From Apus apus (lineage: Eukaryota > Chordata > Aves > Apodiformes > Apodidae): 64,000 bases of DNA. The stretch covers positions 43,429,290 through 43,493,289 of the forward strand of contig NC_067282.1 in assembly GCF_020740795.1 (NCBI RefSeq), in the 5' to 3' direction. Below, piece by piece: positions 12,236-24,252 of this stretch; within the stretch, counting starts at the first letter, position 1, and each line of letters begins with the position of its first letter. The translations under genes and the position numbers were made by a program. Below the pieces are notes generated by a model. The model had not been told where the DNA came from. It was given only the letters and a program-made list of their open reading frames with translations, and searched no databases.

Positions 12236-14404
12236 ACTGTTTGCTGTGGTGGAATACAAAACCAAGACAGCTTGGGACAGTAGTTGTATTTTTCTATTGT
12301 ATCAGCATGGAAGTCATAAGAGTGGCACATGGCAGCCAAGTTTCTTTACTCTTCCAAAGTAGCAGAGGATGCACTGTGTTTGTTGGTAATTTAGACCAGT
12401 AGCAGCTACTGTTATAGGAAAATGGCTTTATAGAATTATAAGCCATTACTGTCTGAAGTGACACATTTGGAAGATGTTTCTACATTAATAATTAGCTCAC
12501 ACAGCAAAGCTGCAGCTACCTGATAGCACAGTATTTTTCACACTTTTGAGGTTTCTTTATTTATCTAAAATTTTCCAATGGTCATCACTGCTAGTTTATT
12601 TCCTGTATGACAAATAAGTAGTAAGTGAAGGTGTTTTCGTATATTGGAACAGTCTGTATGTTCACACTTTTTACAGCGGTTGCAAAGATGTAATTGAAAC
12701 CCTGAAAATCTTTTGTTCTTTGTACTACTGAAAGCCACATTAAACAGCTTTTTGCAAGTTTCCAGTTTGGAGAACTGCAGACTAGTTATTCAAGTGTTTA
12801 TGCAAAATAAAAAATACAATCTGCCTTTAGAGACAATACTTTGCTGCAAAATTTAGTTCTCTTTTCCGTTTCATCTGCTTTTTATCCAGCTCAAAAATGC
12901 CTACTGTCTTAGAAATTGTTCTTGTTTGGCATGGTAGAATATCTTTGTGTGGTAGCTGAAAAGGTAGTGGACCTGTTGTTTTTCAGTCAAATACCATGCT
13001 ACATTCTCATTTCCAAAATCCATAGTTTTCCTTTACTTATAAAGGAAATTACCAAACTTTTTGTATTGCTCCCATACAGCTGCTGGGGACTGTGTATCAA
13101 TCTGAAAGTGTATGGCCCAGCATTACTTTTTGCAGTTGAGCTAAAAATCTGTGCCAAATTGTATCATAACCCAGGAATGAAAATAGTAGGGATGACTTAC
13201 TAGACATATATTGTCTGCAGATCGTTATGACCAATTTCAAGTAAATGAGAAAAATATAGGTAGCTGATATTTCTAATCTTTGGCATCTCAAGAAGTCATT
13301 TTAATATTAAAATTTTTCTCACTATATTTTCTGTATATAAGACCAAAAGAATCTATGTTTTAATAGAATTCATGCAGAAAAGCATTGACAAAAAAAACAC
13401 TAGAGTACTTCTAATGTTTGTTCCTATGTCAACCACACTGAGATGAAGCTTAAAAGCCCACCAGAGAATTCACGTTTGCTTCAGTGCTTTTAGTAAAAGC
13501 TGTAATTATCTGTATCTTTTGAAAATGCTTAAAATGTAACACAACCTAATTCTCAGTTACAGAACAATGTAGTACAGCAAAGATCATCATCTATTTTTTC
13601 ATTATAAGGTGCAGGTGCATAACCAGGAGGAACACTAACCCCATTACTTCTTCGTACACCTTTGTAGTACATGACCATTTAGTGTAGCAGTGAAAATCAG
13701 AACTTTGAGTTCATCAATGCAGAACACTTCTGTTGTAGAGACAGACAAAGAGCTTGACTTTCTGGGATATTTTAACTCTCACATTCCTGTATCCTCTCTT
13801 TTAATTGTCAATAACTCATTACTCAGTTACTTTTGTGGGGGATTAGGGTTAGCCTAATTGCTTTCCCCTTCTTTCATGACAGCATTCATGAGGCTGGCAT
13901 CTCCAGCAGAGTCCCTCAGGCCATACTCCCGCTGAATAATACATGCCAGAGCTCTGTACCCCAGCGCAAATTTTACCCACCCATAGTGCAGGGCTTAGGA
14001 AAGTGAAGTATGATCTCAACAGAGGCTGAATTTAGACTGGGATAGAACTAGGCAAGGAGGAGGAGCCACGAGACTGAGAGGGACCACAGAGCTGAGGTGC
14101 CCATGCCTAGCCCTGGGTTAAAGATATCCAGGATTTTTACTTGGATTTGATTGAAATACTGAAGCAGCCACTGACACCTTTCAATTTTTCACCTGTCCAC
14201 TTACAATTCTTAATTATTTTTTTTACAACTGAAACACAACCTCTGAGGAGAATCTTCCAACTGAGTTGTGGCAGGGAAGGGCACACTGCCCTTTTTACCT
14301 TCTGAAATTTTAAGTGCCTAACTGTTCAATTGTATGTGCAGTTCAGAGGAGAAGCAATGGGGAGAAACATCAGTGGAGCCAGGGGCTTCTAGCTACAAAG
14401 AAGT
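12236..14404. other. Intergenic, nothing recognised
   Basis: AT-rich. A 95-codon open frame at 12916-13203 has no recognisable domain. Confidence 0.45.
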
Positions 14405-14990
14405 ATGCCAGTTCAGGTAAAAGGTTCATCTAGCCCAGTGTAGTCTTTCTGGAAATGAGCAATAGGAAAGTTTAGGGAAGAAAAGCAGAAGTAAGGGAAG
14501 AATGCAAGGGCATGTAAATGCAAAGCAAACATGCAAAGATATTTCCTATTCCCATCCCCAGAGTCTATACCAGTAGCAGTTTCTTTATATGTAATAATGC
14601 TTGGTGGATTTCTAGTCCATGACTTTATGTAGTTACTTTGCAAACACCGTTGAACTTCTGATATTGCCAACATCTAGCAGCAGTGAATTCAAGGATATAG
14701 CAGGTATACATCCTGCTAAAGAGCTTCTTTCCCTTTTCTGTTTTCAACCTGCCACATAATTTTATTTTATGACTACTAGTTTTTGTATAGGAAAAGATAA
14801 CCATTCCTCATTCATCTTCTCCCTGCCATGACTTTTTCTACCCCTCTGTCATATAAAGTCTTTACTTCCCAGGGTAAAGAGCCTTTGTTTCATTGGTAAT
14901 TCCTTGCTATTCTCAGCCTCTGATCAGTCTTCTGCTATTTCCATTTTCAGTATGGATCCTCCTGTTCTCTTTAACTTGTAGAGCTCACAC
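14405..14990 (-). repeat. Old CR1/L3-type LINE relic
   Basis: Plus-strand phrases follow the antisense 3' half of an old amniote CR1: TTCATCTAGCCCAGTGTAGT near the terminus, CAGCAGTGAATTCAAGG (14680), TTCAACCTGCCACATAATTT (14743), TGACTACTAGTTTTTGTAT, and CTGTCATATAAAGTCTTTAC (14846). It is heavily decayed, with no open frame. Confidence 0.6.
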
Positions 14991-15034
14991 ATGTAGCTAC
15001 AATGATTCTTTCATACACATTCCTGCAGCTTAAG

Positions 15035-15260
15035 GTGTGGGAGCAGGAAGCTGAACTGGGTCAGACCAAAAGTCTATTTATATTTACTGTCCTGTCTTAA
15101 AATATCCATTAGCAAGTATCTAGGGAAGCATATAAGACCAGACCCTTGTTCAAGAAGATTTGCACTTTAAATCTCAGCTCCATGCCTGCAAGTTGTTTTT
15201 TCATTCCTTTTTTAAATGGCATAAAATTTAGACTTGTCCAAACCCCAGTTTTTAACCCCT
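15035..15260 (-). repeat. Second old CR1/L3-type LINE relic
   Basis: GCTGAACTGGGTCAGACC, AAAAGTCTATTTATATTTAC, ACTGTCCTGTCTT, then AGCAAGTATCTAGGGAAGCA and ATAAGACCAGACC. These recall the reversed terminus of turtle-like CR1/L3 elements (GGGTCAGACC...GTCC...CCTGTCT). It lies in the same orientation as the neighbouring relic and restarts the terminus, so it is a separate copy. Confidence 0.6.
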
Positions 15261-18240
15261 TCCTGCCCCAGCTTTGACCCTTACTGTCCAGTAATAAAGT
15301 AAAAAGGTGGTTCAGTCTGCTGATTGTGTGTTCTGTTTCTTAGGAATCTTAAAAACAGGGAGAGATTCCCCTGTTAAGAGAGATTCCCTGATACTATAAA
15401 AAGTTCTGAAAAGTAGAAAAGCCCAGAATAAAATCCTTCATACCTAATCATTTCAAGGATAATGTTTTTATATTCACCCTGAAAAGTAATTTCCTGGGGA
15501 AAAAAAAAACAAAAAACTTTGAAATCTGAAACTAGCCCTACTTCAAATTTGTTCTGCAGTAACAAAAAACTACAGAATGCTACAAAATACAGTAACAGAT
15601 TCTGAACTGTGTTAAATATTTGCTGAAGCCTTGTTTTGAGTGATATAATGATCTGGGCAAACTGACAAGGGTCTACCTCCTACAGACCTCCTATTACACC
15701 CATAAACCTTCACTGATTAACATTTTGGTGACCTAAGAAACTGATAATAGGTACATTTAATGACTGCATGAAGGAATGAATCACTTAAAATGCAATTAAA
15801 AACCGCTGCTTCAGCATGGATCTTTTAAGTCAGTTGGAAATAATTAACTTCAGGATGATTTATTGAATAGATTAATCTTTCAGTTACATTTTGAGTAGTC
15901 TACATGACCTCTTCTGAAGAATATTGCTCACTACAGTTTTAATGGATACAGGACGAGCTAAGACAGTGTTACTTGCTTCTGCTACCACCCAATAGACATT
16001 CTTCCTCAGTACATCTTTGCGTATGTAATTTATTTTCACTGGCATATATCTAATTAGGCACTGTCATATTTTGAACATTATGTTTCTTAGTGCAAGGGTT
16101 TTTATAAAAGGCAAGCCCCAGAGAATCTCACAGATCAGATGTTTCCATCTTTTGCAGCACATATCAGCATAATACTGAAACACAAATTTGGTTGGTTGTG
16201 AAATTTCCCATTAAAAACACAATGCCACAGGATGTTAAGCAGGCATGGAAGGTCCTATTGATTTCCAGTTAACAAAGATAATGTCAACAATCTGCAGATA
16301 CTGTGGGCATAATATTCTCATTTTTCTGGGGAAAAAAAAAAACACAAAACAACACACTATTTGTTGATTGACTTGATTGTGTATATAATCATCAATTTGA
16401 ATCCACATAACACAAAGAATTTTATCACTTTTTGACTTCACAGTTTTGGTACAGAAATGGGCCTGACTTCTCTGTAAATGAGTAACAACCAGTTAGTTTA
16501 TATACCTAACAAGAAAAAAAATCAGATAAATTCTGTGTGCAGTGTGCACATTTCTCCTCTGTTTGTACGAGTTCTTTCCAGCACAGTTAACTCCCACTTC
16601 AGCTAAGAAAAGCAGACTGCCTTGCTCATATAATGATCTTTGCCTTTTTATGAGTTTCAGCCAATCTGAGCATAACCCTTAGATTGTTGAAGGCATATTC
16701 ATCTCCAGTTCTTCCTGGAATCAGCTTTCAGCCTTATAAATAATAAGGTGCATCACAACAGAAGGAACCAAGCATTACATTTCCTACATATTTCTTTTGA
16801 GGATCCAGATTGGTTTATATTGTTTGATTTCATGTCCCCATTATTGGCCTCCTCACTTTTCATTCCCAGTGTACAGGAAGGCCAGCAAGCTGATACAGAC
16901 AAGCTGGTTGCAGAAAAATACCATCAGTTATGAATTACAGTCCCTTCCCCAGAAATTGAGGAACTCTCTATTTTCCTTCCATGTCACAAACAGGTCTCAC
17001 ATAATACACATCAGATAAATAACTTCACTATAGCTATATAGGTATCTTCACTTAAGCTAATAAAAGGGAATTTCTAGAATGTCAGCTAGTAGGTTCTCTT
17101 CCTGAAGGGTCCCTTGTTGTTGCACTTAGTTTTAGTATCTTCATTCAGAGATGAAAAAAGTACCTTTAGCCTTTCTATTATTAAGAGTTTGCATGACAAA
17201 GTAATAGCAAAATGATCACATGAATTAACCATAATAGCTTTCTGCTGGAGTGAAGCTGATCTTTCTACACGCTATGATGCATGTGTTTTTAAGCCTCTTT
17301 TGCTTCCTCTACCACACTAGCACTGCTACAGTTTTATCTGTGCCATCTCACAACTTCCTTTTGCTCACATTGCATTTCATCACCTGCAAGACCCTATCTG
17401 ATCTCTTACTAGCCAAAAAATCTGGGCAGCAGGCACATAGGGAACTTGATGGCAGAGCAGCAGCCGGGCAACTTGCAGTAGATGCTCAAATTTGGGGATA
17501 CCAGCCTGTGTATAAACAACTTCCAGTTTAATAATCCTACTTTCATTAGAAATTGTTTTCTCTCTTTATCAACCAGTAGTGCCTGGCTGCCACAGGAAGG
17601 AGCAATCTTGTGGTAATGAGATTTCAAAAGACAAGTTCAATTTGTTCCTCTAGAAAAGGAAGGAGATGAGAAGTAGGAAGTGCTGGGAACAGCAAATAGG
17701 ATTATGAGAAGTTTACAGGCTCTAACAAGGTCTTCTGAAACTCTCTGCACAGCCTCCATGTCTAGGTTAATACTGCAAACCAGCATGTGACAGAGGTCGT
17801 CCCCATGTGTGCTTATCTTTTTTTACAAGAAACTGCTTTTCTTAGATGGTCTAAAAGCCTGGAAGCAAAACTTTCACCCTCAATTTAGTTACTCTCAGAG
17901 ATCATTATGGCTTTTGCTCTTGGCAAATCTATCTGTCTCTGTTTCTAGAGCTATAAGATCCATGAACAAAGACTTTATTCTCACTATTGCCAATGGCTTT
18001 TGTGTCAACTATAGGCGTGTAGCTTTTTCAGTTTCCCCTCATTTCCCCTTCTACCTCCAGAAATCTATTTTAAGCTAGGGAAGTTAGTTTTCCTATGTTT
18101 CCTCTGTTGTCAGAACAGTAAAACAGTCTCTGTCATGGGTGATGCAGAGCACCTTCCCTTAGACTCTGGCTCTCAGTTGCTGCTGTTTCTCCATGGATCA
18201 TATGGGAGTCCTAAGGTGAGTCTCCTAAGCAAAATTAGCA
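15261..18240. other. Intergenic; possible conserved non-coding segment near 15690-15960
   Basis: No gene or repeat was recognised. About 15690-15960 is evenly composed, rich in TAAT/ATTA cores and free of low-complexity sequence. That is the texture of conserved non-coding DNA, but no comparison is possible here. Confidence 0.35.
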
Positions 18241-18490
18241 TCATAGAATCATAAGATCATTTCGGTTAGAAAAGACCTTGAAGATCATCAAGCCCTGCCA
18301 TTAATCTAGCAGTGCCAAGCCCACCACTAAACTATGTCCCTAATCACCGTATCTACACGTCTTTTAAATACCTCCAGGGATGGTGACACCACCACTTCCC
18401 TGGGCAGCCTGTTCCAGTGCCCGACAGCCCTTTCAGTAAAGAATTTTTTTCCTAATATCCAACCTAAGCCTCCCCTGGCAGTATATATTG
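18241..18490 (-). repeat. CR1 LINE 3' fragment
   Basis: TCATAGAATCATAAGATCAT, AAGACCTTGAAGATCATCAA, CCTCCAGGGATGGTGACACC, CTGGGCAGCCTGTTCCAGTG, and AATATCCAACCTAAGCCTCC. Antisense frame 18327-18518 retains the end of ORF2 ([20 protein letters not shown]). Confidence 0.92.
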
Positions 18491-18785
18491 TGAACACCCT
18501 AGGGGCTTCAACTGACATACTTGAAAAATAAAGTTAGTATTTGACTGTGCTTATAAGAAACTAATGAGACTGCAGGTGAAAAGAGCTAAACTGATAGACA
18601 TAATAATTGCTGAGTACCCAGAGGGGTAGCAACTATATCGTCTCTGCCTTTGCATGCAAATGAGCACAATAACTGCAGAATTAACCCTCAATATAGCTAC
18701 TTCATTTTGTATGCCCTTTATCTAAGACCTGTAACGCTGATCAGAACAGCTGGTCTAAGACTGAAGTCACTGGTTAAGAGATTTG

Positions 18786-19010
18786 CAGAATCACAATGCT
18801 TGAGGTTGGCAGGCACCTCTGGAGACCATCTCATCCAACCCTTGCTCAAAGCAAGGTGACCTAGAGCTGGTTGCCCGGGAACATATCCAGATGACTTTTT
18901 GTTATGCCCAAGGAGGGAGGCTCCCCAACCTTTCTGGGCAATTTATTGCAGTGTTAAAGTGCTCTTATGTTCAGACAGAATTTAATGTGTTTAAGTTTGT
19001 GCCTACATGT
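18786..19010 (-). repeat. CR1 LINE 3' fragment
   Basis: GAATCACAATGCTTGAGG, CACCTCTGGAGACCATCTCA, TCCAACCCTTGCTCAAAGCA, AGGTGACCTAGAGCTGGTTG. This is a reversed CR1 terminus of the AGGCACCTCTGGAGA subtype, with a degraded body. Confidence 0.88.
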
Positions 19011-20107
19011 CTCAATTAATTTGTGCCCAAATTAGTGGTTCTGCTTCTAGTGTGGGATTAATTTCACCTCGAAACCGATTTCGCTGACTTAAAGCAAGGT
19101 CTGCAAGGCAAGGTCTATGTGGCTAAATAGAAAAAGGCCAGGTACAGACAGAGTTGCACCTACACAGTGTGAGACCAGCCCCCTCTGTGGCCAGTGTGTC
19201 TGTTGTAAGAGTCCCAAGCAGAGCCGTGGAGTGAGATGAGGGGTAAGCAGTGTGGGTGGTCAAGGAACCGTGCTTGGGCTTGCTCTCCAGCACTTTCTTT
19301 CCTGTTGAAAGCTGCACCCTGTAAGGAGCAGCATTAATATCCCCCTAGCAATTCCCGAGACATTAGTAACACCCACAATACTTAACATTCTCATCACACA
19401 AAGGACCTTGTACCATTAATGTAGTGTTGCCCTTGGCTTATGAATATATCATCTTTAACGAGGACACAGAAAAGGAGAGATTTAAAACACTGTCCATACT
19501 TTATGGGGTAAATACTGAGAATGTAATTTCTGTCTGCTTATAAGACAAACAGCTTAGTATTAACACCTAAAAATTACTTGACACAAAGTTGATTGAGGTG
19601 GGTCAGCTTCAACAGAAGGAGACTCACAAGATTCAAAATCAGAAGCATTGATTAGTAGCTCATCCATCCTACCATATATCAAATAATTTCTGCATCAGAT
19701 CACTAGTTTTAAGTTGTGGAATATATGTTAAAAGTCTTACAGAACATTTAAAATAAGTATAAGCTATTAAATAACTTTTAAGTTACTAAATATATAACAA
19801 TTTACTGATAGCATGGCTAGAAATACGTACTATTGGCCAGAAGCTCCTTTTGCATTCTGCATTATTTTCTTCTTGGTAGGTCCTTCCAGAGAGAAGTCAG
19901 GTCTTTTAATTGTTTCATAGATGGTTTTAGAGGGTAAGTAGCTTCTTTTTGTGGACTGGGAAAAATTTATTTATTTTTTCAGCAATCACTAATTTATAAA
20001 CATTCTTGTATAACAAGTATCATACATCTACTTAAAACATCTTCACTATCAGCCTTTAAAGTGGTACCATTGTTACCCTCCAGCTTGATATTCCAGTATT
20101 GTTATTT
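19011..20107. other. Intergenic, nothing recognised
   Basis: AT-rich, with no gene or repeat recognised. Confidence 0.45.
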
Positions 20108-20112
20108 ATGCA
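20108..20112. repeat. Left target-site duplication of the solo LTR
   Basis: ATGCA immediately before the LTR, repeated exactly at 20811-20815. Confidence 0.85.
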
Positions 20113-20810
20113 TGTCACCGTTTGACTCAGGTCCGACAACAATGCTCTTGATCCCCTCCCCCCCCCACCCAGGTAGGGAAGGAGAGAGAGAAAAAGAGAG
20201 AGACTTGGCTGGATTGAAAACTAAACTACACAGCTTTAATTAAAACACTAATGAATCATACAAGAAAATATATACAATTATATACAGATATATTCAGATA
20301 TGGGCAAAAGCCTCTCGCCTCCCCCCACCCCCAGCAACTCCCACAGCACTCCCCTGAACTGGGAAGAGTCCCGAGGAATCCCAGAGCCGCTGCTGGAGAA
20401 AGCAGAGAGTTATGAGGGTCAGGAGAGCTTGAGCCTAAGGGTCGACGGTGATGGATGAACAGAGTCCTCCCTGGACGCCGGCCATGGATGGAAGAGAAGA
20501 CGAGAGGAAGAAGGAAGCTGTCTTCTATGATCTCTGACCTTCCTTTGAGCTTACGTAGATATATGGAATGGAATATCTTTGGCCAGTTTTGCTGTCTGTC
20601 TAACTCAGCCTCCCACGGGGGGGTCAGAGATCTCCCCATAGTGTCTGAGCCGGCGGAGTGAAGGTGTAACCTTGAAACCTTAGTAGTTAGAAAAACATTC
20701 CACTGTCTTATCAGCCTAGCAGAACACACAGTTGCTAGTTAAAAGAAAGCTTGAAGGAAAAAAAATCAGTCAAAAGAAAAATTGGCTTAATCCTGGCTCA
20801 AACCAGGACA
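20113..20810 (-). mobile_element. Solo LTR, ERVL-like endogenous retrovirus
   Basis: The element is bounded by TGTCACC (20113) and AGGACA (20810), so it reads TGTCCTGG...GTGACA on the minus strand with standard TG...CA ends. It is flanked by an identical 5-bp duplication, ATGCA, at 20108-20112 and 20811-20815. In sense, an ATTAAA poly(A) signal variant lies at 20235-20240 and TATATA-rich sequence at about 20258-20300. A G/A-rich stretch lies near the 3' end. No internal retroviral sequence or second LTR is present, so this is a recombination-derived solo LTR. A 5-bp duplication suits the ERVL class. Open frames inside are not genes. Confidence 0.87.
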
Positions 20811-20815
20811 ATGCA
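20811..20815. repeat. Right target-site duplication of the solo LTR
   Basis: ATGCA immediately after the LTR, matching 20108-20112. Confidence 0.85.
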
Positions 20816-21059
20816 CTAAAAAAAAATATTATATTTTATAGTACTGCATTTTGACTGTTCCAGAGTCTCACAAGTAATCTGTACCAGGAACAGGAAACCA
20901 GCTCCATTTCCTAAATATAAGTTCAGTGATTTACTCACTACAGAATCACTGGAAAATAAATTACAGTGTAATCTAAAGTCTGCAGAGGTTTTCTAGTGAC
21001 TCTCAGGGGCTTTAAAGCCAAGAGTTACTTCATTTTTGGCATTACGTGTATGTAGCTCA

Positions 21060-21888
21060 GTTCAGCAGTGACCTGGATGAGGGAACAGAGTGTAACCTCA
21101 GCAAGTTTGCTGGGAGGTGTGGCTGACAAACCAGAAGGCTGTGCTGCCATTCAGTGAGACCTGGACAGGCTGGAGAGATGGGCAGGGAGAAACTTGATGA
21201 AATTCAACAAGGACAAGTGTAGAGTCTTGTATCTGGGGAAGAACAACCCCAGGTACCAGCACAGGTTGGGGGCTGACCTGCTGGAGAGCAGTGTAGGTGA
21301 AAGGGACCTGGGGATTCTGGTGAACAGGAGGATGACCATGAGCCAGCACTGTGTCCTTGTAGCCAAGAAGGCCAACGGCATCCTGGGGTGTATTAGAAAG
21401 GGTGTGGTTAGTCGGTCAAGAGAGGTTCTCCTCCCCTTCTGCCTTGGTGAGGCCACATCTGGAATCTTGTGTCCAGTTCTGGGCCCCTCAGTTCAGGAAG
21501 GACAGGGAACTGCTTGAAAGAGTCCAGTGCAGAGCCACAAAGATGATTAAGGGAGTGGAACGTCTCCCTTATGAGCAAAGGCTGAGGGAGCTGGGCCTCT
21601 TTAGCTTGGAGAAGAGGAGACTGAGGGGCAACCTCATCAATGTTTACAAATATGTTGAAGGCGAGTGTCTGGAGGACAGAGTCAGGCTCTTCTCAGTGAT
21701 GTCCAGTGATAGGACAAGGAGCAACATGTGCAAACTGGAACATAGGAGGTTCCACGTAATACTTCTTTACTGTGAGAGTGACAGAACACTGGAACAGGCT
21801 GCCCAGAGAGCTTGTGGAGTCTCCTTCTCTGGAGACACTCAAAACCTGCCCTCACATGTTCCTATGTGATCTACTCTAGGTCACCTTC
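21060..21888 (+). repeat. CR1 LINE fragment with remnant of ORF2 C-terminus
   Basis: Sense CR1 sequence of about 830 bases covering the end of ORF2 and part of the 3' UTR. The frame from 21194 reads MKFNKDKCRVLYLGKNN, GADLLESSVGERDLGILV and [13 protein letters not shown], which is the region just after the reverse transcriptase core. The frame then shifts between about 21402 and 21500 and continues with [37 protein letters not shown] and DRTRSN. A frameshift and the missing 5' part make it inactive. The terminal ATTCTATG repeats are absent, so the 3' end is also cut. Confidence 0.93.
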
Positions 21889-22869
21889 TTTTTTTACATT
21901 CCTTTTTGCTTTGCTACAGATCTAATTAGTGATAAGAAATTTTAGAAATAAAGTAATAGAATTTATTTTTTTCCACAATTATGTTAGCTCACTGTTTTCA
22001 TTTTCTCTTAAAAACTTTTCCTTAATTCTACTATCCCAAATGAAGGATGGTAGGTAGACACTTGTCTCTTCATGCTGGGTGACTGGTGATTCTCACAATA
22101 GCTCTCTTTGTGGAAATATATATATATATTTATATAATAAAATAATTCTCTTCCTAGTTGTAGGGAAAAGATTAGGTGCTTTTGATACCCTCCAGAGGGA
22201 GATCCACTTCAACCAACATGAATTTTTAAAGTCATTAATGTCAATAACCAAGTGCTTAGTTTTGGTGAATTGGGAGTTCTTTTTGGATAACTTCCACAGC
22301 ACCTTCTTCCCTCTATTGCCAATTCATTTTCTTGAGGAAGAATGATCAAACAGGTGGATACTTAACCATTAGACAATGTCAAATCCCCAAATCCCAAAGA
22401 AAACAAAGGTAGAATTATTTTAATGTGGAATAGCTCCTTTGTTTTTATATCTGTATATGGGATTACAAATCACACCTATCACATACTTTTGACATCTGTA
22501 CTAAAATCTTCTTGGCACTTCAAAAATCTCCTACAGTGTTTTATTCTTCATGAAAAATTCCACTCTTCTCATGCTGTAAGACCAGATCAGGCATCAAGAA
22601 GTCTGATAAAGCTGGAGGGTATAAGATCAAGTCTTGCTCATGTGCATCAGAGATAAAACTCTGAAAACAGCTTACAACAGTCAGAAAGAATGGAAGAAAA
22701 TGCTTGATGGTATCATTTATAATAATAGCCAGACAGCAAATTTTCCAGTGATAGATTACCTGAAGATAGCCATCCCTGGACAGTAATAAAAATAATCCTT
22801 CTTTCTGTAGTGCATGTACCACCTGTGTACAGAATGCTTGTCTTATCTGTAATATTAGAAAAGTGTTTT
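21889..22869. other. Intergenic, nothing recognised
   Basis: AT-rich. Includes a short (AT)n run at about 22117-22130. A 161-codon open frame on the minus strand (22541-23026) overlaps the CR1 tail and the repeat below, and looks accidental. Confidence 0.45.
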
Positions 22870-22907
22870 GGGAACCAGTCTCTTCCAACATAAATGATTC
22901 TATGATT
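22870..22907 (+). repeat. CR1 LINE 3' tail
   Basis: A CTTCCAAC core followed by ATTCTATGATT, abutting repeat copy 2. It is very short, but its position relative to the repeat matches the CR1 tail next to copy 1. Confidence 0.6.
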
Positions 22908-23234
22908 AAAAAAACAAAGTTAACCAACAGCTGGTTACTAACGGAGGGATCATCCCAACTTTTGCTGCAGCCATGTAAAAAATTTCCATTTAATCTGGAC
23001 CAAATTAAGTTCCAATATAAAAGCAAAGGTATATAAACATCAGATTCTCTGGTAAAACTATAGAAATACTATAAAGAACTAGAGTTTTTGCTACTGTCTC
23101 TCTCTCATATGTATAATGATCACTTCCTGGAAAACAGGATGGATTGGTTGTGGTTGTGCCCAGGAATATACCAGCAGTGGCAAAGAAAGCACTAGAAAAA
23201 ACAGACCCTTTGTCTGACCCAGAACCACGGTTCT
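22908..23234 (-). repeat. Dispersed repeat, copy 2 of an inverted pair
   Basis: Its reverse complement aligns along essentially its whole length to 11816-12152, with scattered substitutions. It starts right after a CR1 terminus and ends at CAGAACCACGGTTCT, after which the two copies diverge. Unit type unknown. Confidence 0.85.
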
Positions 23235-24068
23235 CCTACTCTTCCTGCATTTAAGGCTTCATAGTCTTTGAGCACATAATTATTGTAACATGGGACATCA
23301 GTCAACAGTCACAACACCACTTGGTAACCATCAGATTTTTCACATGCTTGCCATGGAATGGCTAATTTATACCATTATTAGAATAGTATCTACTTACCCA
23401 CCCTGTCCTGATAGCAACATTTCAACAGAAACAGGCCAGAACTAACACCTGCTATAAAAACCTGCCCAGATTCCAGGTCAGTTCAGCCCATGCTCAGCTT
23501 TGCAGATCCGCCATACAGCTGGGTTATCCATTCTCATACCCTTGCATACCCTAATTCTTCATAAGCATACACAACTCAAGGAAATCTACCTCTCAAAAAG
23601 CACCTTTCCTTAAACTCAGTTCTAAACTTCCACTGAAGGTAAGGCAGATTTTAAATCAACACTTCAGAACCAGCATGTCTGCAAACATTTCCTTCATAGA
23701 GGTGATCACATGGCTAAGTTGGACTTAAGGAAAAAATGTAAAGATGGAGTTCCGTGGAAGCTCTGTGTCTGGACTCTGTTTGCAGCCTCTTCCTCCCTGC
23801 CCCATAACAACAGAGAGCCTTTCCACTGCTTTGGCTGGAGGAATTCTGTAGTTCTCAGACTCAGGAGTGGAGGGAGCCCAGGTGACCCAGCTGCCACCCA
23901 CCAAGCTCCTGCTGAAGGAGCTGAGCAGCTGCAACGCCATGAGTGCCCCTCCTGTCCGCCCATGCAGCTCACCGGGGGTCATTGCTGCTCTGGGGCTGCT
24001 CGGTGAGTGATTAATTGATTAATGCTGTGTTGATTAATGTTGTGTTCCTGCCCCCTCGGGGTGGCCAG
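23235..24068. other. Intergenic and G+C-richer lead-in to the RhoGAP exon
   Basis: From about 23740 the sequence becomes G+C-rich up to the RhoGAP exon. The CG|GTGAGT at 24002-24008 is a consensus splice donor. The peptide before it in the matching frame (LLLKELSSCNAMSAPP) is not convincingly RhoGAP. A TATAAAA-like string lies at 23453. Confidence 0.35.
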
Positions 24069-24252
24069 CAGATTGCCCAAGGCCAACCTCCTGCTCCTCA
24101 GGAACTTGTCCCTGCTGGAAAACATCAGCAGGAAGGGGACCACCAGCAGGATGACTGCCAGCAACCTGGCCATCTGTGTGGGGCCAAATCTCCTCAGCCC
24201 ACCCAAGGGGCACAGGTTTCTCCTGGATGTCCTGGTGCAGATGATGGCGAAG
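24069..24252 (+). pseudogene. Orphan RhoGAP-domain exon (TAGAP/ARHGAP20-like), probable pseudogene fragment
   Basis: The frame reads RLPKANLLLL, then NISRKGTTSRMTASNLAIC and VGPNLLSPP, then LDVLVQMMAK. This is the second half of a RhoGAP domain: the LPxxNLxLL helix and the MTASNLAxxxxPNLL motif that carries the conserved structural Asn. The catalytic arginine-finger part would lie upstream and is not recognisable. An AG acceptor precedes the segment (24067-24068 or 24070-24071) and AAG|GTACCC follows it, so it looks like an exon of a genomic copy, not a processed retrocopy. Translation past the donor reaches a stop at about 24270. A CG|GTGAGT donor at 24003 could end an upstream exon, but the 66-base intron this implies is very short. 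No further RhoGAP exons were found nearby. The motif wording recalls TAGAP- or ARHGAP20-like proteins; the parent is a guess. Confidence 0.65.

Noticed and set aside
20256..20729. 157-codon minus-strand frame
   Set aside because: Lies inside the solo LTR; LTRs are non-coding in this family and no retroviral protein motif is seen.
22541..23026. 161-codon minus-strand frame
   Set aside because: Spans a CR1 tail and the dispersed repeat; no domain or splice context.
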